From positions 26,780 to 90,779 of the forward strand of contig JBGCDE010000003.1 in the NCBI GenBank assembly GCA_045105115.1: a stretch of DNA of 64,000 nucleotides, given 5' to 3'. Under the pieces are notes generated by a model that did not search any database, was not told the origin of the DNA, and saw only the letters and a program-made list of their open reading frames with translations. The position numbers and the translations under genes were made by a program. Shown piece by piece: positions 43,327-52,688 of this stretch. Within the stretch, counting starts at the first letter, position 1. Every line of letters starts with the position of its first letter. The DNA comes from JAUIET01 sp045105115. Lineage in GTDB: Bacteria > Pseudomonadota > Gammaproteobacteria > Pseudomonadales > JAUIET01.

Positions 43327-44163
43327 ATGTCACAAACCCCAACTGCTTTTATTAGCGGCGCCAGCCGAGGCATCGGCGCTGAGTCTGCCGTTGCTCTTGC
43401 CAGAGCAGGCTACAACGTTGCGATTACCGCACGCACCATGAGTGAAGGCCAAAGCCAGGACTATGTGGCGGGTCATATGCTTCTTCCTGGCAGCCTTGAG
43501 GCCACCGCAGCCGCAGTTCAAGCCTATGGAAGAGAAGCATTGTGCTTACAAGCCGATGTTTTAGAACCGGACACAATCCAGGCAGCGGCCGACCAGGCGC
43601 TGCAACACTTCGGTCACATCGATTTATTGTTTAACAACGCTATCTATCAAGGCGAGGGCAATCTGACTCGCACTTTGGACCTTGAGCGAAAACACCTGGA
43701 TGCGATGTACCAGGGTAACGTATACACGCCTCTGGCGCTGGTGCAGGCGTTTCTGCCAGGCATGCTTGAACGAGGGCAGGGCACTATTCTGAATATGTTG
43801 TCTCACACAGCGTTTCACAACCCGCCTGCGGCCGCTGACAAAGGGGGCTGGAACTTTGTGTATCCATCATCCAAAGCGGCTCTGGGGCGAATGGCGGGCG
43901 CTCTGCGCATGGAGCATCCGGGCTCAGGTCTTAGGGTATTCAATATAGAGCCGGGCACAGTGATAACCGAAGTGATGCGCTCGGCGGGTATTGATGAAAA
44001 GACGCTGGCGCAATTTAAGACTTGTACGCCGCAGAGCATTGCAGCTGTGGTTGCTTGGCTTGCTGAAAATGAGCCACGCGAAGAATGGACACCTGATGAA
44101 TTGCTTAGGGCGCCATCAATTGCCAAGCAGCTCGATTTGTTGGGTGTTGAGTCTTTGCTTTGA
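43327..44163 (+). CDS. Short-chain dehydrogenase/reductase (SDR)
   Basis: A 278-residue SDR with nucleotide motif SGASRGIG and RT at the end of strand 2 (ITARTMSEG), suggesting NADP. An insertion of about 20 residues follows strand 2 (SQDYVAGHMLLPGSLEATAA), a feature of a distinct SDR subgroup. NNAIYQGEG, the catalytic Ser in LNMLSHTAFHN, Tyr/Lys in FVYPSSK and EPGTVITE are present. The Ser-Tyr loop is longer than in its neighbours. A strong TGGAGG ribosome site precedes the ATG. Substrate unknown; the steroid-type neighbours make a hydroxysteroid possible. Confidence 0.9.
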   Translation: MSQTPTAFISGASRGIGAESAVALARAGYNVAITARTMSEGQSQDYVAGHMLLPGSLEATAAAVQAYGREALCLQADVLEPDTIQAAADQALQHFGHIDLLFNNAIYQGEGNLTRTLDLERKHLDAMYQGNVYTPLALVQAFLPGMLERGQGTILNMLSHTAFHNPPAAADKGGWNFVYPSSKAALGRMAGALRMEHPGSGLRVFNIEPGTVITEVMRSAGIDEKTLAQFKTCTPQSIAAVVAWLAENEPREEWTPDELLRAPSIAKQLDLLGVESLL

Positions 44164-44219
44164 TGTCCTTGTCTTAATCCGCTGGGCTCTTTCTGCAGTA
44201 TCAAGACCGGCTTTGAATC

Positions 44220-44309
44220 GAGTGTCGGCCAGCGAGACACGCCGTAAATCCATCCATGGAGGCTTGTGTTCGGGGTCCCTCCCTCACACAGTCTCGCTGA
44301 CCGACACTC
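44220..44309. repeat. Imperfect inverted-repeat element between convergent SDR genes
   Basis: An 18-bp arm (44220-44237, GAGTGTCGGCCAGCGAGA) is matched by its reverse complement at 44292-44309 with one mismatch. The 54-bp interior includes GCCGTAAATCCATCCATGG and GGGGTCCCTCCC. The CGCCGTAAAT-CCATCCATGG segment looks, from memory, like a repeated intergenic element seen in several marine gammaproteobacteria. No gene fits inside. It lies between two convergent genes and may act as a hairpin terminator without a clear T tract. Confidence 0.75.
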
Positions 44310-44380
44310 AATCCAAAACCTCAGTGCAACAAGCAATGCCAAGGTGGATTCTTTGAACTTCCAAACTGATATCTCATCTC

Positions 44381-45145
44381 TCAAACGTACTGCACAGCAC
44401 CACCATCAATACGAATGTTCTGACCGTTAATAAAGTCTGCCCTCGGGCTACACAGAAAAGCCACCAGGTCAGCCACTTCCTGGCGCTCTGCAATCCGGCC
44501 ACATGGGTTTGGATAGTCTGCTTCAACCACCTTCGAGACTATGTTGTCCCAATCGTCGCCCCAACCATTTTTGCTGGCGCGCTTGCGAAACATTGCTTCC
44601 ACTTGTTCAGTTCGAATAAGACCAGGTGCAACCGTATTGACTGTAACTCCAGTGCCACCCAACTCCTTCGCAAGACTCACACCCAGAGTGGCCAGTGCTC
44701 CTTTTGCGGCGTAGTAGGCTGGCATAATATTATTGGGCTGATGCGAGCCAATTGTGCCCAGGTTGATAATGCGGCCCCAGCCAGCGTCTGTCATTGCTGG
44801 CATGAAGGCTTTGACCAAACGTGCAGCAGACAAGACATTGACCTGATACATTTCCAGCCATTTACCCGTGTCTGCTGTGCTCCAGCGATGCATATCGGCA
44901 GTACCGTAGTTGTTCACTAGAATATCGACATTGCGGCCAAGCGCGGCAACAGCCGCGACCACCGCCTCGCAGCCTTCGTCGGTGGCGACATTGCCACAAA
45001 CAGACAATGGCTTCTCAGGCGTGTTGTCGTTACCGTGATAAATAACCGTGGCGCCTTCGGCTGCCAAGGTATCTGCAATTATCTCGCCGGTTCGTCTATC
45101 ACTGCCCGTGACCAAAGCTACTTTATTATCGAGTTGTAAATGCAT
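44381..45145 (-). CDS. Short-chain dehydrogenase/reductase with altered glycine motif
   Basis: A 254-residue SDR, but the cofactor motif reads TGSDRRTG instead of TGxxxGxG, so the middle glycine is Arg. The catalytic Tyr and Lys are in AYYAAKGA. The usual catalytic Ser position falls at Thr in NLGTIGS. NNYG replaces NNAG. VAPGLIRTE and the C-terminal INGQNIRIDGG are normal. The changes suggest altered cofactor handling or a non-standard role. It lies 6 bp downstream of polB on the same strand and is probably cotranscribed with it. Confidence 0.87.
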   Translation of the reverse strand: MHLQLDNKVALVTGSDRRTGEIIADTLAAEGATVIYHGNDNTPEKPLSVCGNVATDEGCEAVVAAVAALGRNVDILVNNYGTADMHRWSTADTGKWLEMYQVNVLSAARLVKAFMPAMTDAGWGRIINLGTIGSHQPNNIMPAYYAAKGALATLGVSLAKELGGTGVTVNTVAPGLIRTEQVEAMFRKRASKNGWGDDWDNIVSKVVEADYPNPCGRIAERQEVADLVAFLCSPRADFINGQNIRIDGGAVQYV

Positions 45146-45151
45146 AAGTCC

Positions 45152-47491
45152 TCAAAACATGTTCATTTGCGCGCTGGTTAGCTCAACGAAGCTGTCACCC
45201 ATAAAATACAGAATACCATCTGCTGCCGGCGCCAGCTGGCGATCCAGGTAGTGTTGATAATCTATCGCTGAAGTAAGTTCTTCAACGGGTTCTGGCCCAT
45301 TCATCGTGATTACATACTCAACGTAACGGCCGGGATTATCGAGCTTTCTGGCTGCCTGGACGTGGGGGGGAACGTTCTTCACATAGTCATCTACGTTTCG
45401 TCGCAGCCGTTTTCTGTACACCAACTTGTCATCGAGTTCGCCGGCAAGGAGATACTGTGCTGTTTTTTCTACTAGCGACTTGTATTCTTTATCGTTGAAT
45501 ATCAGCCAATACAATTCACGTTGAAACTCACGTGCCAGTGGCGTCCAGTCTGTGCGGGCGGCTTCCAGCCCTTTGATTTGAAGTTCAAGTGTATCCTGAC
45601 GATTGCGGATCATACCGGCGTAGCGTTTTTTGCTGCCTTTGCTGTCGCCGCGGATGGTTGGCATTAAAAAGCGAATATAGTGCGTCTCAAATTCAATTTC
45701 CAGATGGCTGCTTAATTGCATCTCTCCTTGCAAGTACTGCTGCCAATGCGCATTCAGAGTCTGCGCCAATTTCTCGCCGGCTTTTTTTGCCATTGCTTCA
45801 CTGTGGTTTTCCGGCAGCAAAACAAACAGAGAGTCTGTGTCGCCGTAGATCACACGAAAGCCCTGTTGTTCAATGACCGTCAGGCTCTCGGTTATTATCT
45901 GGTGCCCACGTAGGGTAATACTTGAGGCCAGCTTTGGATCATAGAAACGGCAGGCGGGAGTTCCGAGTACACCGTAAAACGAATTCATGATGATCTTGAT
46001 AGCTTGCGATAATGCGGCATCGTTAACCTGCTTGGCACCATCCCGACGTTGCCACAATTCGTTCACAAGGTCCGGTAAAATCGCATGCTGACGGGAAAAC
46101 CGGGCATCAAGAAAACCTTCAACCATGGGTTGATCGGGTTCCAGTTCAGCCAGGTGCATACCCAGAGGGTCGATCAGGAAAGTACGAATAATGCTCGGGT
46201 ATAGTGATTTGAAATCCAATACGAGTACATTTTTGTAAAGGCCGGGCTCGGAGTCCAGAACATATCCACCAGGGCTACCCAATCCAGAACCACGTTCGCT
46301 ATCAACGTTAGGAGCGACGAACCCTTTTCGATGCAACCTGGGCAAATAGACATTGTCAAAGGTAGCGACCGAGCCACCCATTCTGTCGATATCAAGTCCC
46401 GTCATTTCGGCGCGCTGGATAGCAAAATTGAACAAATCTGCGTGTTCAAAAATGTCTTGAACAAGAAAGCAGTCCTGAATGTTGTACTCTGCAAGCTCTT
46501 CTTTGTTTTCTCTGAAACGACGATTAATTTCTTTTACTTTTTCTGTGCCGCTTTGTTTTATTATTTTTCCAACGCCCAGCATTTCCTTGGCAACATTGTC
46601 CAATGCAAAGCTTTCAAAATTCCAGAAGCCGGTGCGTAGCAGGTCCACACCATCCAATACCGCTCGCCCGGGTATTCGTGCTCGAGACGGCGCCTGTATA
46701 CCTCTCTGCGTGGTATCTCTGGGCATGATAAACGCGTGCTCATCGGCTCGCCCTAAAGTGAAAGGAATATTCAGTTGTTTGCATTTGTTTTGTAAGAAAT
46801 ACAAATCAAACCCGACTACGTTCCAGCCAATGATCAAATCAGGATCTATGTCACGAAACCACGAAAAAAAAGCCTGTAGCAAAAGTGATTCGCTGCTGAA
46901 ATAGCGAACGGAATATCGTTCATGCGACGAGTCCTTTCCGGTGCCCAGCATGAACACCAGTGACTCAGAAGAGTGTGCCACGCCAATAGAGTACAGTGTG
47001 TCTCCAAAACCATCTGTTTCTATATCCAGTGAGGCGGCCTGTAACTTAGGCTGGTAATCAGCAGCGACAATTTTTGGATTTAAAGTGACGAGATGACGCC
47101 CTTTTTGTGTCAAATTTCCCTGCAATCTGAACGAGGCCTTTACGAAACGTTCCATCAGGTAACGGTCAACCAGTTTGATGTCAGACTCAAACAATTCAGG
47201 ATTGGAGCTTGCGAATTCCTTGTAGTGTCTATGTGAGCGAAAATACAAGCCGTCCATGTCTGTGCCTTGCAAGCTTCGCAGTGTGAGCGCTTCACGTCGT
47301 ATATTGTGATCGATGGGTAGTGTTTGCTCACGTTGGCAAAAGCAAACGGCCTCTTGCTCGGTCAATCTAACAAGCAGTGGGCCACGATCGGTGCTGGCCC
47401 AGTAGTTCAGTTCTATGCCGCTGCGCGTATCGCGCCATTGGCGGCTCAGCAGGAAGCCTGATACGATCGCGTTCTGTTCACCACTTTTCAT
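45152..47491 (-). CDS. polB: DNA polymerase II (family B)
   Basis: PolB is the damage-inducible family B polymerase with proofreading, used in replication restart and lesion bypass. The 779-residue protein (E. coli 783) has the exonuclease motif Exo I SLDIETDGFG, Exo II GWNVVGFDLYFL, polymerase motif A LDFKSLYPSIIRTF, motif B region IKIIMNSFYGVLGTPA and motif C YGDTDSLFVL. All catalytic acidic residues are visible. The start is at 47491, 16 bp from the divergent SnoaL-like gene. I saw no clear LexA box in that tiny gap; any SOS box would overlap coding sequence. Confidence 0.96.
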   Translation of the reverse strand: MKSGEQNAIVSGFLLSRQWRDTRSGIELNYWASTDRGPLLVRLTEQEAVCFCQREQTLPIDHNIRREALTLRSLQGTDMDGLYFRSHRHYKEFASSNPELFESDIKLVDRYLMERFVKASFRLQGNLTQKGRHLVTLNPKIVAADYQPKLQAASLDIETDGFGDTLYSIGVAHSSESLVFMLGTGKDSSHERYSVRYFSSESLLLQAFFSWFRDIDPDLIIGWNVVGFDLYFLQNKCKQLNIPFTLGRADEHAFIMPRDTTQRGIQAPSRARIPGRAVLDGVDLLRTGFWNFESFALDNVAKEMLGVGKIIKQSGTEKVKEINRRFRENKEELAEYNIQDCFLVQDIFEHADLFNFAIQRAEMTGLDIDRMGGSVATFDNVYLPRLHRKGFVAPNVDSERGSGLGSPGGYVLDSEPGLYKNVLVLDFKSLYPSIIRTFLIDPLGMHLAELEPDQPMVEGFLDARFSRQHAILPDLVNELWQRRDGAKQVNDAALSQAIKIIMNSFYGVLGTPACRFYDPKLASSITLRGHQIITESLTVIEQQGFRVIYGDTDSLFVLLPENHSEAMAKKAGEKLAQTLNAHWQQYLQGEMQLSSHLEIEFETHYIRFLMPTIRGDSKGSKKRYAGMIRNRQDTLELQIKGLEAARTDWTPLAREFQRELYWLIFNDKEYKSLVEKTAQYLLAGELDDKLVYRKRLRRNVDDYVKNVPPHVQAARKLDNPGRYVEYVITMNGPEPVEELTSAIDYQHYLDRQLAPAADGILYFMGDSFVELTSAQMNMF

Positions 47492-47507
47492 AGGGCATCA
47501 GAATATC

Positions 47508-47936
47508 ATGGCTGCATCAGATTCAGAGCAAATACGACAACTGTTGATTCGCTACGCGCGCGCTTGCGATCGTCGGGACGCTGGCTTGCTGGCGAGCTGT
47601 TTGCATGATGATATTGAAATCGTGCTGCCAGACCTGCCACCAATGAGTGGCTCGGCGTTGGCGGAAAATACTATTTCAATGTTGAGTGATATGTTTGAAG
47701 CAACCCAACATCGAATTTTCCAGCATGACGCAAGAGTCGAAGGCGATCAGGCGCATTGTGAAACCTATTGCACGGCGGCGCATCTTTTCAAAGAGCGCCG
47801 AGACGGCAAAGGCGTTATCGACGAATGGGCTATCAGATACCAGGATCAATTAGTTCGCGGTGATCAGGGTTGGGTTTTTACTCGTCGCGAACTAATGATC
47901 GACTGGAAAGAGGAGCGTTTGGTCAATCTAACGTGA
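47508..47936 (+). CDS. SnoaL/NTF2-like protein
   Basis: A 142-residue cone-fold (NTF2-like) protein starting at ATG 47508 (MAASDSEQIRQLLIRYARAC). The in-frame upstream start would run through polB. IRQLLIRYARACDRRDAGLL and CLHDDIEIVLPD are typical of SnoaL_4-like proteins, which include ketosteroid isomerase relatives and dehydratases. HRIFQHDARVEGDQAHCETY carries the usual His and Cys-rich strand. A role in a steroid-like pathway is suggested by neighbours, not shown. Its 3' end overlaps the acyl-CoA dehydrogenase gene by 9 bp, tail to tail. Confidence 0.87.
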   Translation: MAASDSEQIRQLLIRYARACDRRDAGLLASCLHDDIEIVLPDLPPMSGSALAENTISMLSDMFEATQHRIFQHDARVEGDQAHCETYCTAAHLFKERRDGKGVIDEWAIRYQDQLVRGDQGWVFTRRELMIDWKEERLVNLT

Positions 47937-49727
47937 AGCAAGCATGTCATCGCTGTCGCTGAAAATCATTTCATCACCCAGTTGCGCTACTTTGCCCAGA
48001 GACACACTGGCATTCAGAATGTGTGCGCTAAAAAACTTTGCCAAATTGATCCGGCTGGCAAGATAATCAGCATCGCTAGCATCATCATTGTTCAGTAACT
48101 GCTGTTGAGCGCTGCTTGCTCCGCGCGCTAATAACCACGCACCAACAGTTTCGGATAACAAGCGCTGATAAGCAACGCTGCCTGCTGCAACTGCTCTTGG
48201 GTTTTCACCGTGCGATTTCAGAAAATGTTCGGCGGTTTCACGGCAGGCGGCAACGGCTTTGTTGAGAACAGTTTTTATGTCTTGTAGCTCGCCAGTCAAC
48301 GATTCCGAGAAGGATTGAATATCACTGAGCAGACCCTGCCAGTGCTCACCGCTGTCCATTTTCAGTTTTCTATTGGCAAGATCCCAAGCCTGGATTCCGT
48401 TTGTACCTTCGTAAATCGGTGTTATGCGAACATCCCGGTACAATTGAGCAACCCCGGTTTCTTCGATGAAACCCATACCGCCGAATACCTGGACAGCTTC
48501 CGAACAGCACTCTACGCCAATATCCGAAGAATAGGCTTTAGACAAAGGCGTTAAGAGTTCACTCAAACCGGCCCAGTAGTGACTTTCGCCACTGTCTGTG
48601 CAGATGTTTTTCATGTCCATGGCCTTGGCATTCATGTAACAAATCGCCCGCGAGGCAGCAATTTTTGCGCGTATTGTCATCAGCATTCTGCGCACGTCAG
48701 CGTGATCAATGATTGTTGTGTCATCACCAGGGCTGCGGCCAATCGGAATGCCCTGCACGCGTTCTTTCGCGTAGGCCAGTGCCATTTGGTAGGCACGCTC
48801 GGCTGCACCTGTGCCATGCAAGCCAACGTGTAAGCGCGCGAAGTTCATCATTGTGAACATGCAGGCCAAGCCTTTGTTTTCCTCGCCAATCAACCAGCCT
48901 ACGGCGCCATCATTATCGCCATAGCTCATCTGGCAGGCAGGTGAGCCGCGCAAGCCAAGCTTGTGCTCAATGCCAGTGCAGCGCACATCGTTCTGCTCGC
49001 CGAGACTGCCATCTTCGTTGGGCAGAAACTTAGGCACAAGAAACAAGGAAATGCCGCGAGACCCGGAGGGCGCGCCTTCCAGTCTGGCTAACACCAGGTG
49101 AACAATGTTTTCCGCGAAATCGAGCTCACCGCAGGTAATGTAGATTTTGTTACCAGTGATGCGATAGGTACCGTCGCCGGCGTCAGTCGCTTTGCTTCTC
49201 AATGCCCCAACGTCTGAACCGGCATGTGGTTCGGTGAGGTTCATAGTACCTGTCCATTCACCACTGGCCATTTTAGGAATATACAGGCGCTTCATGGACT
49301 CCGTGCCATGCGCATGGATTGCCTCTACCGCACCTAATGTAAGCCCGGGCGCTTGTACAAACGAGAGCCCGCCAGAACACATCATTTCATGAAATGGGCA
49401 GTAACCCAGTTGGCCAAGACCTTGACCACCATATTCTTCAGGCATGGCCAAGCCAGCCCAACCACCGGCAGCATAGGGTTGCCAGGCTGCGCGTAACTGC
49501 TCAGGGTAGGTGACGTTGCCATCGCTAAACCTTGCACCTTGCTGATCTGCGTTTTGATTGGCTGGCGCTACAACGTTTGCTATTAACTTGCCGCCTTCCT
49601 CGTAAATACTTTCCAGGGTTTCTGGTGATAACTCTTCGCGCCCGCTTAACTCGGCGAGGTCACTAATGCCAATGCATTCGTTTAACGTAAACAACATGTC
49701 TTTTACAGGTGCTGTGTAGTGGGTCAT
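47928..49727 (-). CDS. Large acyl-CoA dehydrogenase (DmdC/FadE10-like, about 600 residues)
   Basis: A 599-residue flavoprotein that introduces a 2,3-double bond into an acyl-CoA. The start at ATG 49727 gives MTHYTAPVKDMLFTLNE, the usual beginning of this group (for example DmdC). FAD-site MNLTEPHAGSDVGA and ITCGELDFAENI are present. The catalytic Glu is in RITPIYEGTNGIQ. A C-terminal extension of about 130 residues is typical. Steroid-specific FadE28/29 are smaller heterodimers, so this enzyme is more likely a general fatty-acyl or methylthioacyl dehydrogenase. Substrate cannot be set. Confidence 0.92.
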   Translation of the reverse strand: MTHYTAPVKDMLFTLNECIGISDLAELSGREELSPETLESIYEEGGKLIANVVAPANQNADQQGARFSDGNVTYPEQLRAAWQPYAAGGWAGLAMPEEYGGQGLGQLGYCPFHEMMCSGGLSFVQAPGLTLGAVEAIHAHGTESMKRLYIPKMASGEWTGTMNLTEPHAGSDVGALRSKATDAGDGTYRITGNKIYITCGELDFAENIVHLVLARLEGAPSGSRGISLFLVPKFLPNEDGSLGEQNDVRCTGIEHKLGLRGSPACQMSYGDNDGAVGWLIGEENKGLACMFTMMNFARLHVGLHGTGAAERAYQMALAYAKERVQGIPIGRSPGDDTTIIDHADVRRMLMTIRAKIAASRAICYMNAKAMDMKNICTDSGESHYWAGLSELLTPLSKAYSSDIGVECCSEAVQVFGGMGFIEETGVAQLYRDVRITPIYEGTNGIQAWDLANRKLKMDSGEHWQGLLSDIQSFSESLTGELQDIKTVLNKAVAACRETAEHFLKSHGENPRAVAAGSVAYQRLLSETVGAWLLARGASSAQQQLLNNDDASDADYLASRINLAKFFSAHILNASVSLGKVAQLGDEMIFSDSDDMLASR

Positions 49728-49825
49728 TGACATTCTCTTGGCATGAAAAACAAGCAAGGTTAGCACAGCGAACCGGTCTCTGTAAGATACACTGGGCGCT
49801 GGATTTGCTCGGATGGTGAACAGAC

Positions 49826-50623
49826 ATGGCTGGAAGATTACAAGATAAAGTGGCTCTGATAACAGGTGGTGGAACTGGCATTGGTGCCGCCACTGCTATT
49901 CGATTCGCAGAAGAAGGCGCATTGAGCGTTATTTGCGGAAGGCGAACAGAACCGTTACAACAAGTCTGTGCGCAAATCGAGTCGACCGGTGGCAAGGCCA
50001 GGTATTACGTAGCTGATGCGGGCGATGAGACGGCTTTTGCCAAATTGGTTAACAGCGTGGTTAGCGATTGCGGTAGCTTGGATGTATTGGTCAATAACGC
50101 CGCCTCAATTGCAGGAGGTAGTCTGGTGCCTGATACACCCACGGAGGAATGGCGGGGCACGTTCAGGGTTAGCCTGGACGCTGTTTTCTTTGGTACGCGA
50201 AATGCGATGGCTGTTATGCAATCGCAGGGTGGTGGAGCGATTGTTAATTTATCATCTGTGTGCGGTATTTTGGGCACACCTTACACGGCCGCCTACGCGG
50301 CCGCGAAGTCAGGAGTGATTGGGTTCTCAAGAGCGGCCGCGATTGAAGGAGCGGCAAATGGCATACGTGTTAACGTCGTTGTGCCTGGTGTGGTGTTAAC
50401 CCCTGCGACACAAGCTGCAATCCCGGACGAAGCCGGTCTCAAATTTACCGCGTCGACTGTACCGATCAAGCGCATCGCCGATCCCGTCGAGGTGTCTAAT
50501 GCGATTCTGTTTCTTGCTTCTGATGAAGCGTCATACATAACCGGCACTGAGCTTGTCGTTGACGGTGGCAAAAGTGCCGAATTGAACACGGGTGCCGCCA
50601 GCATGGAAGGCGCAGACATGTAA
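49826..50623 (+). CDS. Short-chain dehydrogenase/reductase (SDR)
   Basis: A 265-residue SDR with TGGGTGIG, Arg-rich end of strand 2 (VICGRRTEP, NADP-like), NNAAS, catalytic Ser in NLSSVCG, Tyr/Lys in YAAAK, VVPGVVLTP and a C-terminal ITGTELVVDGGK. It is divergent from the acyl-CoA dehydrogenase gene, about 98 bp apart, and convergent with the metallophosphoesterase. It resembles cyclopentanol/hydroxysteroid-type dehydrogenases in general form, but no exact substrate is visible. Confidence 0.9.
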   Translation: MAGRLQDKVALITGGGTGIGAATAIRFAEEGALSVICGRRTEPLQQVCAQIESTGGKARYYVADAGDETAFAKLVNSVVSDCGSLDVLVNNAASIAGGSLVPDTPTEEWRGTFRVSLDAVFFGTRNAMAVMQSQGGGAIVNLSSVCGILGTPYTAAYAAAKSGVIGFSRAAAIEGAANGIRVNVVVPGVVLTPATQAAIPDEAGLKFTASTVPIKRIADPVEVSNAILFLASDEASYITGTELVVDGGKSAELNTGAASMEGADM

Positions 50624-50631
50624 TACTGATT

Positions 50632-51771
50632 TTAGAAACTCAGCCAGAAGCCTGCGCGAGGTTCGTCATGGTCTATATCAAATACCTGTAAGTAAGTGCC
50701 GTTCGCGGTCACGTTTAGCTCGACAAAACCTTCCTGGGATAAGGCAAAGCGTGAATTGTCAGTGTGCCATACGCCGCTCAGTTTACTGGTGTTCGCCGCA
50801 CCGCTAACAATCGTGTATTCCGGACCGTGCGAGTGCGGGCGTCTGAATACTTGCAAGCTGTGATCATGGCCACCGGCGTGAATCACGTTTTCATAAGGTT
50901 TCATTGCGGCGTCCAGTGCATTGATGATGCGAATGTAATTTGGATGGTAGGTATCTTCGGCCGTTACCTCAGTAAACAGGTCCAGAGCCCGAATAAAAAA
51001 CCAATACGCAAAATGCGTCATGTATCCGGCGTGTTGACCCATGGTCTCTAGCGGATGGTGCTGGTTTACGACGATCAGATTATCGGGGTAAGTTTCACGA
51101 ATACTGTCGAAGGACTCTGTCAGCGTTAGCATTGCAGCCTTTAGCTCGTTCTCATCACTTTTCAGCAGTGCGGATGAATCGACAAAGACCAAACTAACCC
51201 CAGGCAGGTTAATGGCGTCGGCAGCACCGAGGGTATCGGATGCCAATGGCCTGAATTCTGCGGCCACATCGTGTTCATTTGCGTACTCGGTGATATGAGT
51301 GCGCATGCCATCTAGCTCGCCAGCGTACCAATCATGATTGCCTGGCACAAAGTAAAACCGTGCGCCGCTGACCTTGGCTACTTTGAGTTGGGCATCCAAA
51401 TGTTCGATGCTCTCTAATTGGCTTTCATCCCATTCTTTTTGACCGGTTTCTTTGTTTGGGTAACCCATGTAATAAATGTTGTCGCCCAAGGCGACGGCGG
51501 CTGTTTTCTCAGGCGAGATCAGGGCGCGTTCGCTCATTTTTTGTAAGCTTGCTTGCCAAGGATCGATAGTTGATGAACCCGCATCGCCAAACAGCAGCAC
51601 GCGCTGCAAAATGTCGCCTTCAACGGGCGGTGGTGCTTCACGTTCCGCAACCAGATTCAGGTAGGGGGTGTCGTGATTGTCAGCAAATTGTGGATTGATA
51701 AGCACCAGTACAACGATCAGTAAGATCAGCAGTAACAGGCCAAGCAGGAAATATTTTAGGGCTCGAGGCAT
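50632..51771 (-). CDS. Membrane-anchored metallophosphoesterase
   Basis: A 379-residue calcineurin-type phosphoesterase with an uncleaved N-terminal helix (residues 8-27, LLGLLLLILLIVVLVLINPQ), so the catalytic domain is probably periplasmic. Metal-site motifs in order: FGDAG, LGDNIYYMG, PGNHDWYAG, VNQHHPLET and AGGHDHSLQVF. The layout resembles acid phosphatase/purple-phosphatase-like proteins. The C-terminal beta part ends RAGFWLSF. Substrate unknown. It is convergent with the preceding SDR gene (8 bp apart). Confidence 0.9.
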   Translation of the reverse strand: MPRALKYFLLGLLLLILLIVVLVLINPQFADNHDTPYLNLVAEREAPPPVEGDILQRVLLFGDAGSSTIDPWQASLQKMSERALISPEKTAAVALGDNIYYMGYPNKETGQKEWDESQLESIEHLDAQLKVAKVSGARFYFVPGNHDWYAGELDGMRTHITEYANEHDVAAEFRPLASDTLGAADAINLPGVSLVFVDSSALLKSDENELKAAMLTLTESFDSIRETYPDNLIVVNQHHPLETMGQHAGYMTHFAYWFFIRALDLFTEVTAEDTYHPNYIRIINALDAAMKPYENVIHAGGHDHSLQVFRRPHSHGPEYTIVSGAANTSKLSGVWHTDNSRFALSQEGFVELNVTANGTYLQVFDIDHDEPRAGFWLSF

Positions 51772-51912
51772 TGTGTTTCTCTAGTTGTGCCCAACCATTT
51801 TAAGGCAGTTGCGAGGCATTGGTAGTCTCAGAATATGAGCAATGCGTAAATATGCGCTACGCGGGCGGCGTCTCCGGTACACTAGCCACTGATTTAACAG
51901 TTGGATTTAACT

Positions 51913-52680
51913 ATGAGCAGACTCGCCGGAAAAACAGCCATCGTAACAGGTGGATCCCGTGGTATGGGTGAAGCGACTGTGCGCGCCTTCGTAAAGAATG
52001 GTGCAAAGGTTGTTATTGCAGACATTCTTGAAGCGGAAGGGCAGGCTTTGGCCGATGAATTAGGTGATGTTGCGGTATTCGCCAGACTGGATGTGCGTGA
52101 CTCAGACAATTGGGCCTCGGTGGTGGAGGCTGCCAACGCACTTGGTAAATTGCAGGTGTTGGTGAACAACGCAGCCATTATGGAAGCTGACAACATAATG
52201 GACATGACCGAAGAAAAGTTCATGCGAATAGTCAGCATAAATCAGCTCGGTCCATTCCTTGGTATGCAAGCCGTGTTTCCAAGCATGAAGGCCAATGGCG
52301 GTGGTTCAATCATAAACGTCTCGTCGATTGATGGCCTGCAAGCAAAAAATGGCCTGGTTGCCTATGCAGGCTCAAAGTGGGCGGTGCGCGGTATGACCAA
52401 GGTTGCTGCAATTGAGATGGGTAAGTACAACGTTCGAGTTAATTCAGTGCACCCAGGTGGCATCTATACGGACATGCACGGCAAGGATTTCATGACAGTC
52501 GAACAGGCCAATGAAACGTACAAAGACATGCCACTGCCAAGAGTAGGCATGCCTGAAGAAGTGGCCAACGTTACTTTGTTTTTAGCGACCGATGAAGCAA
52601 GCTTTAGTACTGGCGCTGAATTTAAGGCAGAGGGGGGATGGAGTGCCGGGCTTCGCCAAGCCGGTTTGCCGGAACTGTAA
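51913..52680 (+). CDS. Short-chain dehydrogenase, 3alpha/20beta-hydroxysteroid dehydrogenase-like
   Basis: A 255-residue SDR from ATG 51913 (a TTG at 51901 is in frame). The motif is TGGSRGMG, and Asp at the end of strand 2 (VVIADILEAEG) indicates NAD. NNAAIM, Ser in NVSSIDG, Tyr/Lys in YAGSK and HPGGIYTDM are present. The NSVHPGGIYT segment and overall length resemble 3alpha(or 20beta)-hydroxysteroid dehydrogenases, a label often given to this SDR group without proof. The next gene, a pterin dehydratase, starts 8 bp later. Confidence 0.9.
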   Translation: MSRLAGKTAIVTGGSRGMGEATVRAFVKNGAKVVIADILEAEGQALADELGDVAVFARLDVRDSDNWASVVEAANALGKLQVLVNNAAIMEADNIMDMTEEKFMRIVSINQLGPFLGMQAVFPSMKANGGGSIINVSSIDGLQAKNGLVAYAGSKWAVRGMTKVAAIEMGKYNVRVNSVHPGGIYTDMHGKDFMTVEQANETYKDMPLPRVGMPEEVANVTLFLATDEASFSTGAEFKAEGGWSAGLRQAGLPEL

Positions 52681-52688
52681 AGCGACCA

